DNA of 64,000 nucleotides from positions 62,001 to 126,000 of the forward strand of contig CAWGZX010000006.1 in NCBI GenBank assembly GCA_963827135.1, written 5' to 3'. Source of the stretch: JAJRAN01 sp963827135 (GTDB lineage Archaea; Thermoplasmatota; Thermoplasmata; Methanomassiliicoccales; UBA472). Position 1 is the first letter of the stretch; each line of letters begins with the position of its first letter. The notes beneath the pieces were generated by a model. It was not told the DNA's origin and made no database searches. It saw only the letters and a program-made list of their open reading frames with translations. Shown in pieces: positions 1-9,249 of the stretch. The position numbers were made by a program, and so were the translations under genes.

Positions 1-2
1 GA

Positions 3-953
3 ACGGCGTTGATCGTAACTGGTGAACACACCAGGAAGGCGGCAGGCGAGCCCATCGCAGAAGGTCTACGCAAGAAAGGATTTGACGTTCACACAGTGGA
101 GACGGGAGAGGCCACCAACGAGAACCTCGCCATAATTGAGGAGATGGCAAAGGAGATCAAGGCTGCGTTCCTGCTCGGGATCGGAGGCGGAAGCAAGATC
201 GACCTGGCCAAGATGGCCGCCAAGGACCTGGGGAAGGAGTTCCTCTCCATTCCCACCTCGGCTTCGCATGATGGCATCGCATCGGGGCGCGCGTCGATCC
301 GCAACAACAGCATCCCCATGTCCATGGACGCCAAGGTGCCGTTAGGGGTCATCGCGGACACGGCCATCATCGTCAAGGCTCCGTATAGGCTGCTGGCGGC
401 CGGTTGCGCGGACGTAATATCCAATTGCACCGCACTCATGGATTGGGAGTTCGCCAGGCGTTTGAGGAACGAGGAGTTCTCAAGGTCTGCCTGGGCTCTA
501 GCCAATTATACCGCCCAGACCATGGTGGAGAACGCGGACCTCATCCGGCCGAACTTCGAGGAGAGCGTCTGGATCGCCATAAGGCCCATCATCATCTCCG
601 GCATCTCCATGGCCGTGGCCGGAAGCTCCAGACCCACCAGCGGCTCGGAGCACATGTTCTCACATGCTTTGGATATCATTGCTCCAGGAAAGGCATTGCA
701 CGGTGAGCAGTGTGGCGTGGGTTGCATATTGATGATGTACCTGCACGGTGGCGACTGGCAGCGGATCCGCACCGCACTGCAGAAGATAGGAGCCCCAACC
801 TCCGCCAAGGAGCTTGGGATACCCAAGGAGCAAATATTGGAGGCGCTGGTGACGGCGCACAAGATCCGCAAGGACAGGTTCACGATACTGGGCAACCTAG
901 GCCTCACCTACGAGGCGGCGGAGAAGGTTGCTGAGATAACCAAGGTCATTTGA
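3..953 (+). CDS. egsA: sn-glycerol-1-phosphate dehydrogenase, 5' end cut by window edge
   Basis: Reduces dihydroxyacetone phosphate to sn-glycerol 1-phosphate with NAD(P)H, the step that sets the stereochemistry of archaeal ether lipids; cytoplasmic. The visible 317 codons include the nucleotide-binding GGGSKID motif, SHDGIAS, and the likely Zn ligands of the iron-alcohol-dehydrogenase-like fold: Asp in GCADVIS and His in SEHMFSHALD and LHGEQCGVG. The family is about 350 residues long. The frame stays open to base 3 and reads TALIVTG, so roughly 30 N-terminal residues lie outside the window and the TTG at 9 is not a real start. The UPF0179 gene follows 13 bp downstream on the same strand. Identification is secure. 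Confidence 0.95.
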   Translation, partial: TALIVTGEHTRKAAGEPIAEGLRKKGFDVHTVETGEATNENLAIIEEMAKEIKAAFLLGIGGGSKIDLAKMAAKDLGKEFLSIPTSASHDGIASGRASIRNNSIPMSMDAKVPLGVIADTAIIVKAPYRLLAAGCADVISNCTALMDWEFARRLRNEEFSRSAWALANYTAQTMVENADLIRPNFEESVWIAIRPIIISGISMAVAGSSRPTSGSEHMFSHALDIIAPGKALHGEQCGVGCILMMYLHGGDWQRIRTALQKIGAPTSAKELGIPKEQILEALVTAHKIRKDRFTILGNLGLTYEAAEKVAEITKVI

Positions 954-966
954 ACTGAGGGATGGT

Positions 967-1392
967 ATGGTAACTATCACGTTGATCGGTGAGAAACAGG
1001 CGAAGGAGAGCGTGGTCTTCGTCTATAAAGGGTTCGTCCCTGAGTGCAGGGAATGCAAGCTGAAGGCCGTCTGCTTCAACCTCGACCCCGGTGGCATCTA
1101 CCGCATTAAGGCGGTTAGAGATGTGCACCATGAATGCAAGATGCATGAGGATGGTGTGCGCGTGGTTGAGGTCGATAAAGTCCCGGTAAAGGTCTGTCTG
1201 GGCCAGAAGATCGTTCTGGAGGGCAGCACCGTGACTTTCGAGGAGGTTCGTTGTCGTAACCTTGGTTGCGAGCGCTACCGCCTCTGCCACCCTGTTGCGG
1301 TGGAGAGGGGGAGCAAGCACAAGGTCTCTCAGGTCCACGGCGAGGTCCAATGCCCTGAGGGCCTCAAGGTGATCGAGGTAACGCTGGACTGA
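967..1392 (+). CDS. UPF0179 family protein (141 aa)
   Basis: A small archaeal protein of unknown function that matches the UPF0179 family along its length. The start METVTITLIGEK-like N-terminus (MVTITLIGEKQAK), the early CRECKLKAVC cluster and the late CRNLGCERYRLC cluster are typical, so several cysteines could bind zinc or an Fe-S centre (inference). It starts with ATG 13 bp after egsA, preceded by a gaggga-like ribosome-binding site, so the two are probably cotranscribed. An inverted repeat follows the stop codon directly. No biochemical role is known. Confidence 0.85.
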   Translation: MVTITLIGEKQAKESVVFVYKGFVPECRECKLKAVCFNLDPGGIYRIKAVRDVHHECKMHEDGVRVVEVDKVPVKVCLGQKIVLEGSTVTFEEVRCRNLGCERYRLCHPVAVERGSKHKVSQVHGEVQCPEGLKVIEVTLD

Positions 1393-1416
1393 AATCTCGA
1401 CAAAAGGTCGAGATTT
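1392..1416. repeat. Perfect 10-bp inverted repeat after the UPF0179 gene
   Basis: The arms aaatctcgac and gtcgagattt surround a 5-base loop (aaaag), beginning on the last base of the UPF0179 stop codon. It could form a stable RNA hairpin at the mRNA 3' end. There is no T-tract behind it, so a role as a classical archaeal U-rich terminator is not supported; RNA 3'-end protection or an operator are alternatives. Confidence 0.6.
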
Positions 1417-1535
1417 GCATCCAATGCCATTCATATGGTAAGTATTGAATAAGGGCCCCGCTTTTGGGCTAATTGCTCAAGTTAAGGTGCTTATCGAATA
1501 TGTCCCAATCCACATATATCATCGAGGAGGACTGA

Positions 1536-2359
1536 ATGGCCGAGACCAAGGTTAAGATCATCAAACCCAAGTCCGGTCGCTCGACCTCGGTTTCAGGGAG
1601 ATCTGGGATTATAGGGAGTTGCTCTACTTCCTCGCATGGAAGGACGTCAAGGTGAAGTATAAGCAGACCGTTGTCGGGGCTGCCTGGGCAGTTGTCCAGC
1701 CCCTCTTTACCATGGTTGTCTTCACATTCCTCTTGGGCGGACTTGTCGAGGTGCCCACCGATGGCATCCCCTACCCCATATTCTCCTACACGGGCCTGGT
1801 CCTCTGGACATATTTCTCCAACAGTGTGAATGCTGGAGCCAACAGTATGATCGCCAACTCTAGCTTGGTGACTAAGGTCAACTTCCCCAGAGCACTCATT
1901 CCTATCTCACCATGCATTGTCGGCCTCTTGGACCTGGGCATCGCTTCCACTAATCTTGGTCGGGATGATGATCTACTTCCAGGTCAGTCATCAATTACTA
2001 TCCTGTTGTTCTTGGTGCCAGTGATCATGACGTTCGCCCTGGCTGCTGGCCTATCGTTCTGGCTCTCGGCGGTCAACGTCCGATACCGTGACGTCGTTTA
2101 CCTTGTTCCATTTTTCATCCAGATACTCTTGTTCGCTAGCCCAATCCTGTACGCAACTTCAATCATCCCAGAGAACCTCAGCTGGGTGCTATACCTCAAC
2201 CCGATGGCTGGCATAATGTCATTGCAGAGAGGCGTCTTCCTCGGCGCTCCGGTTGATTGGACTCTGGTCGGTTGTGCCTTGGTTATAATAACGGTCGTCT
2301 TCTTCGCTGGCCTATTCTACTTCCGACAATATGAGAAGGACTTCGCGGATGTGATCTGA
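1536..2359 (+). pseudogene. ABC-2 type polysaccharide export permease (Wzm-like), frameshifted
   Basis: The membrane half of an O-antigen/teichoic-acid-type ABC exporter that moves lipid-linked glycans across the membrane. ATG 1536 follows a strong gaggagg ribosome-binding site and encodes a typical Wzm N-terminus (MAETKVKIIKPKSG), but the frame continuing as REIWDYRELLYFLAWKDVKVKYKQT lies one base out; the shift is near 1575-1585. A second change near 1949 and a compensating one near 1986 put the segment LILVGMMIYFQV in another frame. About six membrane segments and the family motif NVRYRDV are recognisable. The stop abuts the ATG of the ATPase gene. It is either a decaying gene or one with sequence errors. 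Confidence 0.8.
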
Positions 2360-3588
2360 ATGGAGGAGCCCATTCTCGAGATCAAGGGGATTGGCAAGAG
2401 CTACCGCATAGTTCACGGCCATTATTACGAATATAAGCGCCTAAGCGAATCCATGGTCAACGTCTTCACCCACCCCGTCAGAACATGGAAGGATGTGAGG
2501 AAGACTAAGGAACGCTTTTGGGCATTAAGGGACGTCAATCTTACTATAAGGAAGGGGGAGGCCATAGGCATCATCGGCCGCAATGGTGCGGGGAAGAGCA
2601 CCTTATTAAAAGTCCTATCCCAGGTAACTAGGCCCACCGAGGGCGAAGTGGTGATTAAGGGAAGAGTTGGAAGCTTGCTCGAGGTCGGGTACAGGTTTCC
2701 ATCCGGAACTCACCGGGAAGAGAGAACATTTTTCTGAATGGCTCGATTCTTGGCATGAGTAAGAAGGAGATCAATCGGAAGTTCGACGACATCGTAAAGT
2801 TCTCCGAGGTGGAGAAATTCCTGGATACGCCAGTAAAGCGGTATTCCAGCGGTATGTATGTCCGTCTAGCATTTGCCATAGCCGCCCATTTGGAACCGGA
2901 TATACTAATCGTCGACGAAGTCCTAGCCGTCGGGGATGCCCAATTCCAGAAGAAGTGCCTGGGCAAGATGAGGGACGTCTCTGAGGGTGGACGGACTGTC
3001 CTTTATGTCAGTCATAACATGAAGACCGTGGAGGCTCTTTGCGAGAGAACGGTTCTACTCGATAATGGGATAGTGACGAAAATGGGCCCGACGAGCGAAG
3101 TGACCCAATTATACCTGGGAATGGGGGGGAGCCAGGGGGAGATCTACCGCATCTCCAGTCCAGTACTAAAATGGGTCGGACTCATCAACCGTGGGGAGCT
3201 AAATGACAATACCCCAGAACAGGACCTCGAACTCTTAATCGAGATGCAGGTCGGGGCAGAGGAGATGCACAACCTGGTGGTCGAGGTCGAGCTGTACAAT
3301 GAGAACGATGTCATGGTCCTACAGGCAAAGGAGAAGTATATCGACGATGGCTTCGATGTAAAACCCGGTGAGAGGGTAAGGATGAAAGTCGTTTTCAAAT
3401 CCCCAAAGCTATCTCCGGGCAGATACCACATGGCGGTAAAGGCCGGCACACTTTTTACTTTATTATGGGTCGAGCGCGTGGATGCATGCAATATAATAGG
3501 GAGGGCTTATTTCGGTAATGCCGTTTTCTTCGAGAATGTGAAGTCAGCGGTCATACCTGAATACACCATGTCGATCGAGAAGAGATAA
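2360..3588 (+). pseudogene. ABC transporter ATPase of polysaccharide exporter (Wzt-like), frameshifted
   Basis: ATP-hydrolysing partner of the preceding permease. The first part (2360 to about 2690) has Walker A GRNGAGKS; the second part, open to 3588, has the signature YSSGMYVRLAF and Walker B DILIVDE, then a C-terminal beta-sandwich of the kind Wzt proteins use to recognise glycans (motif LSPGRYHMAVKAG). Two extra single bases, near 2691 (GSLLEVG then T) and near 2718 (inside gggaagagag), break the frame: restoring both gives the expected GTGFHPELTGRENIFLNG. Upstream neighbour and domain order support glycan export. Whether the gene is dead or mis-sequenced cannot be decided here. Confidence 0.85.
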
Positions 3589-3708
3589 TTCCCTCGGATC
3601 ACCGGCGTAGGATGCTCTTCTCATCGTCGCCAAGGACCTCAAGAATGAGTTGAGAGGATACCGATGAAATATTCAGAATCATTTGGTCAGAACACTGGCC
3701 GACATATG

Positions 3709-3717
3709 GTTTTATAC
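3709..3717 (+). promoter_or_regulatory. TATA box upstream of the GT2 gene at 3753
   Basis: The sequence gttttatac is a good archaeal TATA element in the 160-bp gap after the ABC ATPase gene. A transcript would start near 3738-3740, past ATG 3732, which favours ATG 3753 as the start of the glycosyltransferase. Confidence 0.45.
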
Positions 3718-3752
3718 ATGCTAACCAATCGATGCCGATAAGGTGCCCTGTA

Positions 3753-4818
3753 ATGGTGGAATCAGGGTCTGAACCGAATGAAGCCTCGATTAGGCCTATT
3801 GTCAGCGTGATTTTACCTGTTTTCAAGATGGAGGAATTCGTGGGCAAGGCCATCGAGAGCATTCTATCTCAAACCTTCCGGGACTTCGAGCTAATCATAA
3901 TCAGCGAATATGGCAACACTCAAGCATCGGAGAAGGTCATCGACTCGTTCTCGGACGAAAGAATCAGAGTTGTCAAGAACAAGGAAAGGCTAGGTCTAGA
4001 GAATTCACTTAATCTAGCGATCGAGCTGAGCGGGGGCGAATATGTCGCGATCATGAATGCGGACGATGTCAGCTTTCCAGAGAGGCTGGAGAAACAGGTT
4101 GACTTCCTGGAAAAGAACCCAGACGTTGGAGTGCTAGGGTCAACGACCTACGCTCGTTACGAGCAGTAGCGGTAAGAGAGTCCTAACGCGGTCCGAGACG
4201 TTGCCGGATGCGGTATCTTGGCTTCTGCTATTCAATTGCGCATTGGCTGCTCCATCGGTCATGATCCGAACTAAGAAACTCAGCGAGATAGGGTTCTTCG
4301 ACCCCAATCACAAGTATTGCGAGGACTATGATTTCTGGGCAAGGGCAAGCCATATAACCAAGCTTGCTAACCTCTCTGAGCCCTTGATTGAGTACCGCAT
4401 CCATCCTACTTCCATGACCTTCGAGAATAGCGAGGCTCAACAGGTCAACGCGATGGCCGTCGCCCTGCGGGAGGAGAGCAGGCTGCTCGGACGGCAGGTG
4501 GATCAGGAGATCGCCAGGATCTATCTGATCCCGAGCAAACGTTTTACTCCAGAATCGATGATGAAAGGAATCGAACTTCTAATGGAGCTGGAAAGGGAGT
4601 TCTCCAAGGGCGTGGGAAACGAGGCGGCGAAATCCAGGATCAGAGGAGACCTAATGAGGCGATTGATGCACTTGACAGCTCTATCGACATTCAAGTCCCC
4701 GATGACCGCAATGAGGATGTTCTTGAGATCGATCGAATCCTATCCTGACCAGGTTCGAGGTGCTATCATCCAGTATTTCAAGCACACGAGCAATGCACTA
4801 TTCCGGACTAGATTCTAG
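3753..4818 (+). pseudogene. GT2 family glycosyltransferase, frameshifted
   Basis: Transfers an activated sugar in surface-glycan assembly (family-level inference). The GT-A fold begins with VSVILPVFKMEEFVGKAI and has the nucleotide-sugar motif MNADDVSFPERL; the second half has the acceptor-side motif CEDYDFWAR. The frame stops at the TAG 4167-4169 right after TYARYEQ. Removing the single T at about 4167 restores SGKRVLTRSETLPDAVSW in frame with the ORF running to 4818. ATG 3732 is an alternative start. Like the ABC genes before it, it is more AT-rich than the rest of the window. It ends 9 bp before the convergent purC. Confidence 0.8.
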
Positions 4819-4827
4819 CTACCTGGC

Positions 4828-5769
4828 TTACCTAAAGCTCTCCCCGGTGATGCGCTCGAACATCTCGATGTACAGGTCCCTGACCTGCTCCACCTTCTCC
4901 TTAGGGAGTGCGGGAATTGGCGGCTCGGGAGAGCCGGCCTTGCGCGCTTTATACAGCATATCGTGATAGCCTATCTCGCGATAGTACTGGCGCACCGCCT
5001 CCTTGCTCAGCTCGACACAGTTGCCCTTCGCATATTCGTCCTCATCCCACCAACGGTCCTCATCGGCGGTCCCGAAGGTGTCGACGACCATGAGCCGGCG
5101 CTTGTCATCGAAGGCCATCTCCTTCTTGCCATCCACATGGATGAGCATTCGCTCCTCGACCTCCTTGGAGATGAGACTGTCCATCTTCTCTATCAACTCG
5201 ATGGCCCTTGCGTATTCCTCGGTCGTCAAGCCCGAGATCTTTATGGCCTCATCCACCCCAAGAGGACGGTCGACCGGCTCGAGCTTAGTCGTCACCTCAT
5301 AAAATGCCTGCGGCAGCTTCTCTCCGTACTTGACGGTGTGATTCCGAGGGAAACCGAGCTCTTCGGCGGTGACCTCCTTGGCCTTGATTCTATCGAACAA
5401 AGACCCTGCCACATAGTGGCGGGAGATGAACTCGAGAGGGATGAGGTAGTTGGCGCGGGAGCAGTTCAGTTTGCTGTAATCTGAGATAACGTCCACCTTG
5501 CGTACCCGCATACGGTTCGGTGGCACGAACTCCTTGAAGTGGGTTCGGACGCCGTCCTTCTTCAGGACCTGAAACCAGAAGGCGCTGCTTCGGCAGAGAG
5601 TCTCCCCCTTGAAGGGTATGTCCGAAGGTATGATCTTGTCGAAGACCGAGATTTGGTTGGTGAACTCGAACTCCAGCGAGTCCTCGTCCACCTCGTAGAC
5701 CTTTTTCACCTTTCCAGTCCTGAGCAGCTTCAAACCTTCACCGGGTTTTGTAATTGGGTAGACGTTCAT
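4828..5769 (-). CDS. purC: Phosphoribosylaminoimidazole-succinocarboxamide synthase
   Basis: Joins aspartate to CAIR using ATP to form SAICAR in de novo purine synthesis; cytoplasmic. The 313-residue protein shows the family motifs TGKVKKVYEV near the N-terminus, FDKIIPSDIPFKG, and the late block DTFGTADEDRW. I start at ATG 5769 (MNVYPITKPG), which matches the usual N-terminus; the frame is open to 5847 but the extra 26 residues look unrelated. It is somewhat longer than the ~240-residue bacterial form, like other members carrying the C-terminal extension. The PIG-L deacetylase gene lies 96 bp upstream on the same strand. Confidence 0.93.
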   Translation of the reverse strand: MNVYPITKPGEGLKLLRTGKVKKVYEVDEDSLEFEFTNQISVFDKIIPSDIPFKGETLCRSSAFWFQVLKKDGVRTHFKEFVPPNRMRVRKVDVISDYSKLNCSRANYLIPLEFISRHYVAGSLFDRIKAKEVTAEELGFPRNHTVKYGEKLPQAFYEVTTKLEPVDRPLGVDEAIKISGLTTEEYARAIELIEKMDSLISKEVEERMLIHVDGKKEMAFDDKRRLMVVDTFGTADEDRWWDEDEYAKGNCVELSKEAVRQYYREIGYHDMLYKARKAGSPEPPIPALPKEKVEQVRDLYIEMFERITGESFR

Positions 5770-5865
5770 ATTACTTTTGGTCTGCCAGACTGATGGCCTA
5801 GTCTCTTTGAGAGAAGCTCGGCTAAAGGGCTCGATGGACCTTGGCAAGAACGGTCGTTTGCTCGG

Positions 5866-6603
5866 TCAGCCCTCGAAGAGCTTGAGGAGGTCCTTTCGGT
5901 TAAGATATAGGAAGACCTCTGCCTGCCCAGCGCTGCCAGCGGAGATTGCCCGATATTGGTTCAGGCCTTTGACCATGGTGATGTAATCCACCGCCCTCAC
6001 CTGCGAGACGTACGCGGCGATGGCCTTGGCCTTCCGTTCCGCTTCGAGGGTGATGTCCACGGCCATATTGGGAACGATCATCCCCCAAACCTCATACAGC
6101 GCCGTGTCCACCTCGCCCAATATCCTCAGGGCCTCGAGATACGCGGTAAAGGCCGCAAGGTGATGCTCGTGATTCTCCAAAGGAGAGGGCACGAAGACCA
6201 ATTCCGGTGCGTAATCCTTTACCTCCTTGACGATGAGGTCCCTCAGCAGACCAGGCTCTGGCAAATCATGATCGGGAATGTTGAAATCGCTGACGCCCAT
6301 TATCTCCAGCGCCTGCAATGCCTCCCTCTTGCGCGCCTCCCTGCTCGACGCATCCTTCATGGGCAGGGATAGGTAGACCACCCTGACCTTCGACCCCCTC
6401 TCCAGCATCTTAATGATCGTGCCGCCCAAGCCGATGGCGTCGTCATCGGGATGAGGCGATAGTACCAGGACCCTCTCCCCAGGCGGGACCTCGACGAACT
6501 TGGGGTTCCACGAGCTCTTAGCCAAGCCCTTGCCTATCCCGACCCGTCTCGAGATCCTGCAGTAAATGAGCTTCAGCTCGAGCTTCACCGATTTATAGTC
6601 CAT
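5866..6603 (-). CDS. PIG-L/LmbE family N-acetyl-sugar deacetylase
   Basis: Zn-dependent deacetylase of the family acting on N-acetylglucosaminyl lipids or related small N-acetyl-sugars. The metal site is plain: SPHPDDDAIG near residue 50 (family AHPDDE motif) and the downstream NHEHH histidines near residue 140. At about 245 residues its length is normal. A TATA-like gttttatt at 6625-6632 (minus strand) would start transcription at about 6603, matching ATG 6603 (MDYKSVKLEL) as a leaderless start; ATG 6609 and 6648 are alternatives. It diverges from a GT4 glycosyltransferase, so a role in glycan or glycolipid modification is likely but inferred. Confidence 0.85.
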   Translation of the reverse strand: MDYKSVKLELKLIYCRISRRVGIGKGLAKSSWNPKFVEVPPGERVLVLSPHPDDDAIGLGGTIIKMLERGSKVRVVYLSLPMKDASSREARKREALQALEIMGVSDFNIPDHDLPEPGLLRDLIVKEVKDYAPELVFVPSPLENHEHHLAAFTAYLEALRILGEVDTALYEVWGMIVPNMAVDITLEAERKAKAIAAYVSQVRAVDYITMVKGLNQYRAISAGSAGQAEVFLYLNRKDLLKLFEG

Positions 6604-6666
6604 AGTCATAAATACGCTCAAGGCAATAAAACGATATCCATTTCCCAAATTCCAGGAGGTTCTTTA

Positions 6667-7713
6667 TTGAGGGTGGCCGTCCTATCCTTGTACGATTTCG
6701 AAGAGGTCAGGGGCGGCACAGAACTCTTCGTGCGCCACCTTGGAAGGGTCTTCCCCGGTTGCGAGGTCATCACCTTCTCCACGAGCGCTAAGGAATTGCC
6801 TAACCTAGACCTAACCAGGGTGAACATGGAGTACGTGCGCATGGGCATGGCCATCAGCAAGCGCTTCGCCCGGCTGCATAAGCGGGAGCCTTTCGACCTA
6901 GTTGTCTGCAACGATGTCGCGGGCCTAGGCCTGAAGCTTTTCGCCCCCGAGGTCCCGGCCATGCAGGTGTTCCACTACACCTATCATGGCTTCGCAGAAG
7001 GAGCCCTGCGCGGCCAGCAGGGATACCTACCGTCGCGCTACATTTACCCATACATAGAGAAGGCCACCGCCAAAGAGAAGAAGGTCGTGGCTGTGAGCCA
7101 CAAGACCCGCAGGGAGCTAGAGGCATACTACGGCCTCAGCGCTCACGTCATCGAGAACGCCGTGTCCCTGGAACACTTCCGACCCCTGCCCAAGAGCGAC
7201 TGCAGGGAAAGACTGGGGATAAGGTGGGACGGCCCGGTCGGCATCTTCGTGGGAAGGGCCGACGTCACCAAGGGCTTCGATGTCGTCAAGGCCCTGGCTA
7301 GGAAGCGGAAGGACATCCGGTTCCTTTGCGTGACAGGGGACGAAGTAAAGGACGAGGGCATGATCGTCGCCCGTCGAGTGCGCAACGAGGACATGCCCGT
7401 CTACTACTCCGCCTCCGACTTCCTCCTATTCCCTTCGAGGTACGAGTCCGCCAGTTACACCACGATCGAGGCCATGGCCTGCAATATACCCATTGTGGCG
7501 CATCGGACAGGCCTCTTTGAGGACATCGAGGAGAGGGAGGTTGGACGTATTCTCGCGGATCTCGACGAAGCGGCTTTCTCCCAGGCCATAACCGATTTGC
7601 TGAGAGGGGACAAGATCAATCCGAGGCACTTGGCGGAATCCAGGTTCTCCATGGACCGCTTCATAAGCGACTACAGGAACCTGGCTAAGAGCATGGTAGG
7701 CGCGGACTTCTGA
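6667..7713 (+). CDS. GT4 family glycosyltransferase
   Basis: GT-B fold retaining glycosyltransferase, presumably building a surface glycan from a nucleotide sugar. The N-terminal half opens with VAVLSLYDFEEVRGGTELFVRHL (acceptor side); the C-terminal half has GIFVGRADVTKGFD and the donor-site glutamate motif FPSRYESASYTTIEAMACNIPIV. The start is TTG 6667, chosen because a strong aggaggt ribosome-binding site lies seven bases upstream. 348 residues is a normal length. It is convergent with the ATP-grasp gene and divergent from the PIG-L deacetylase. Sugar specificity cannot be read from the sequence. Confidence 0.88.
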   Translation: MRVAVLSLYDFEEVRGGTELFVRHLGRVFPGCEVITFSTSAKELPNLDLTRVNMEYVRMGMAISKRFARLHKREPFDLVVCNDVAGLGLKLFAPEVPAMQVFHYTYHGFAEGALRGQQGYLPSRYIYPYIEKATAKEKKVVAVSHKTRRELEAYYGLSAHVIENAVSLEHFRPLPKSDCRERLGIRWDGPVGIFVGRADVTKGFDVVKALARKRKDIRFLCVTGDEVKDEGMIVARRVRNEDMPVYYSASDFLLFPSRYESASYTTIEAMACNIPIVAHRTGLFEDIEEREVGRILADLDEAAFSQAITDLLRGDKINPRHLAESRFSMDRFISDYRNLAKSMVGADF

Positions 7714-7739
7714 TCCTGATCATTGACGATGGCGAGGCC

Positions 7740-8963
7740 TTAATGTTTCGTTCCCAGCTGCGTGTCATCCTCGTCGACCGGCTGCCTGAGGGCGTAGGTC
7801 AGAGCCTTGAAGACGTTCACCCCATAGCCTGCCCGCGCGAGCGCAGGCCCGATGTCGCCCGGCGCGAAGTATGCGAAGCAATCGCTCCCCAGCCAGGACC
7901 TCACCCACTGCCAAGCCCCTAGCTCACCCCTCCTCCTCAGGCGGACGAAGGAGTCCAGATCGGAGAGCGTGTCCCACCACTTGACCCCGTCCTTATAATC
8001 CCCTGTATCGGGGCATGTCTGTCCAGTGAGGTTCAGGTATTGGATCAAAGGCAGATTGAGCCCGGCGACCGTGCACATGACGTTCTGCATCCAGGTACGT
8101 AAGTTGAGCTCGATCAGCCGGTACATGCCATCGGTAGGATCGAGCTTGAACTCCACAGAGCCGATGCCTTGGTACTTGATGGCCCTTAGGAACTTCAAGC
8201 CTGATTCCTCGACCTGCTGGTTCTTGACGCTGATCCCGAGGCTGGCGACCCCGAAGCTGGGAGGGTTCTGCCTGGCCTTGAACCAGACGAAGCGAGGGGA
8301 CACGTACCCGTCCCTGCCGAAGTAAGCGGATACTTGGTAGAGGTCCTTACCAGGGATGCCCACGATGCTCTGGACCATGGCCCGGAGGTCCGTCTCCAAG
8401 ATAGAGGTGAACCTCTGCCTCAGCTCGTCATAGCTCTTGATGATGTAACCCTTGTTGCCGAAATGGCGATACCAGAGGTGCGAATAGAATGGCTTGATGA
8501 AGCAGGGATAGGTAAGCGAGTCTTTGGCCTCCAAGATCTCCTCCATCGACTGTGGATAAATGGTGAATGGTATCGGGACCCCTGCCTCCACGGCCAATTG
8601 GTATTGTTGGCTCTTGTTCATGGTGGATTCGACGACGTTCTCGGGGGCCACCATGAACTCGAAACCCTCGGAGAGCCTCCTCCGGTTCCTGGAGACCAAG
8701 AGGACGTAATCATCGGAGCAGCACATGATCACAGGCTTCTCCCTGAACTCCCGCGCCTTTTCCAGTAGCATCTCGATCGTGGCCTCGGGCTCTCGCACAG
8801 GGTCCATGGTTATGAAGGGCTGGACGAATTTAGACCGCAGTCCAGCGACCTCAGGATGATAGTCCACCCCAATCACCTTGATGCCGCTCCAGCCTAAACT
8901 TCGAGTCACCCCCAGCCCGTTAGGCCCCATATAGAGAACGAACGCTACTCTGCTTAGATCCAT
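7740..8963 (-). CDS. ATP-grasp domain protein (carboxylate-amine ligase-like)
   Basis: A 407-residue protein with a pre-ATP-grasp N-terminal domain (VAFVLYMGPNGLGVTRSLG) followed by an ATP-grasp fold: YPCFIKPFYS carries the ATP-binding lysine and GSVEFKLDPTDGMYRLIELNLR the metal-binding Glu and Asn. The family activates a carboxylate as acyl phosphate and couples it to an amine or thiol; the substrate is unknown. The start has an aggagag ribosome-binding site. Its position between glycosyltransferases and surface proteins suggests a role in modifying a surface polymer, but that is only context. It resembles archaeal 'carbamoyl-phosphate synthase-like' ATP-grasp proteins. Confidence 0.8.
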   Translation of the reverse strand: MDLSRVAFVLYMGPNGLGVTRSLGWSGIKVIGVDYHPEVAGLRSKFVQPFITMDPVREPEATIEMLLEKAREFREKPVIMCCSDDYVLLVSRNRRRLSEGFEFMVAPENVVESTMNKSQQYQLAVEAGVPIPFTIYPQSMEEILEAKDSLTYPCFIKPFYSHLWYRHFGNKGYIIKSYDELRQRFTSILETDLRAMVQSIVGIPGKDLYQVSAYFGRDGYVSPRFVWFKARQNPPSFGVASLGISVKNQQVEESGLKFLRAIKYQGIGSVEFKLDPTDGMYRLIELNLRTWMQNVMCTVAGLNLPLIQYLNLTGQTCPDTGDYKDGVKWWDTLSDLDSFVRLRRRGELGAWQWVRSWLGSDCFAYFAPGDIGPALARAGYGVNVFKALTYALRQPVDEDDTQLGTKH

Positions 8964-9249
8964 CCCGATCTCTCCTAATTTGTGATCGCGACCGGCAAAT
9001 CGCCCAAGGCCGATATAAAGAATATTGGGACCATGCGCTAGGTGATAGCGACCCGCCTGAAATGAGGAAATGTGGTGGGCCTTCTCAGCAAGTCCAGTAT
9101 GAGGGTTTCAGAACAGAAATCATAAATAGCGCGGTTGTTTACCTAGAATGATAATAATCGCGCCCGCCAAGACCCTTTCATGAGCGCCGAGGGACCTGAG
9201 GGAGGAGAGCAGGTACCTTCCGCCATAAGCTCGAAGCGGTGGGATTGGG

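Noticed and set aside
1619..2359. Taking the Wzm-like permease as an intact gene starting at TTG 1619
   Set aside because: The N-terminus is clearly encoded upstream in another frame from ATG 1536, and an internal segment is also shifted.
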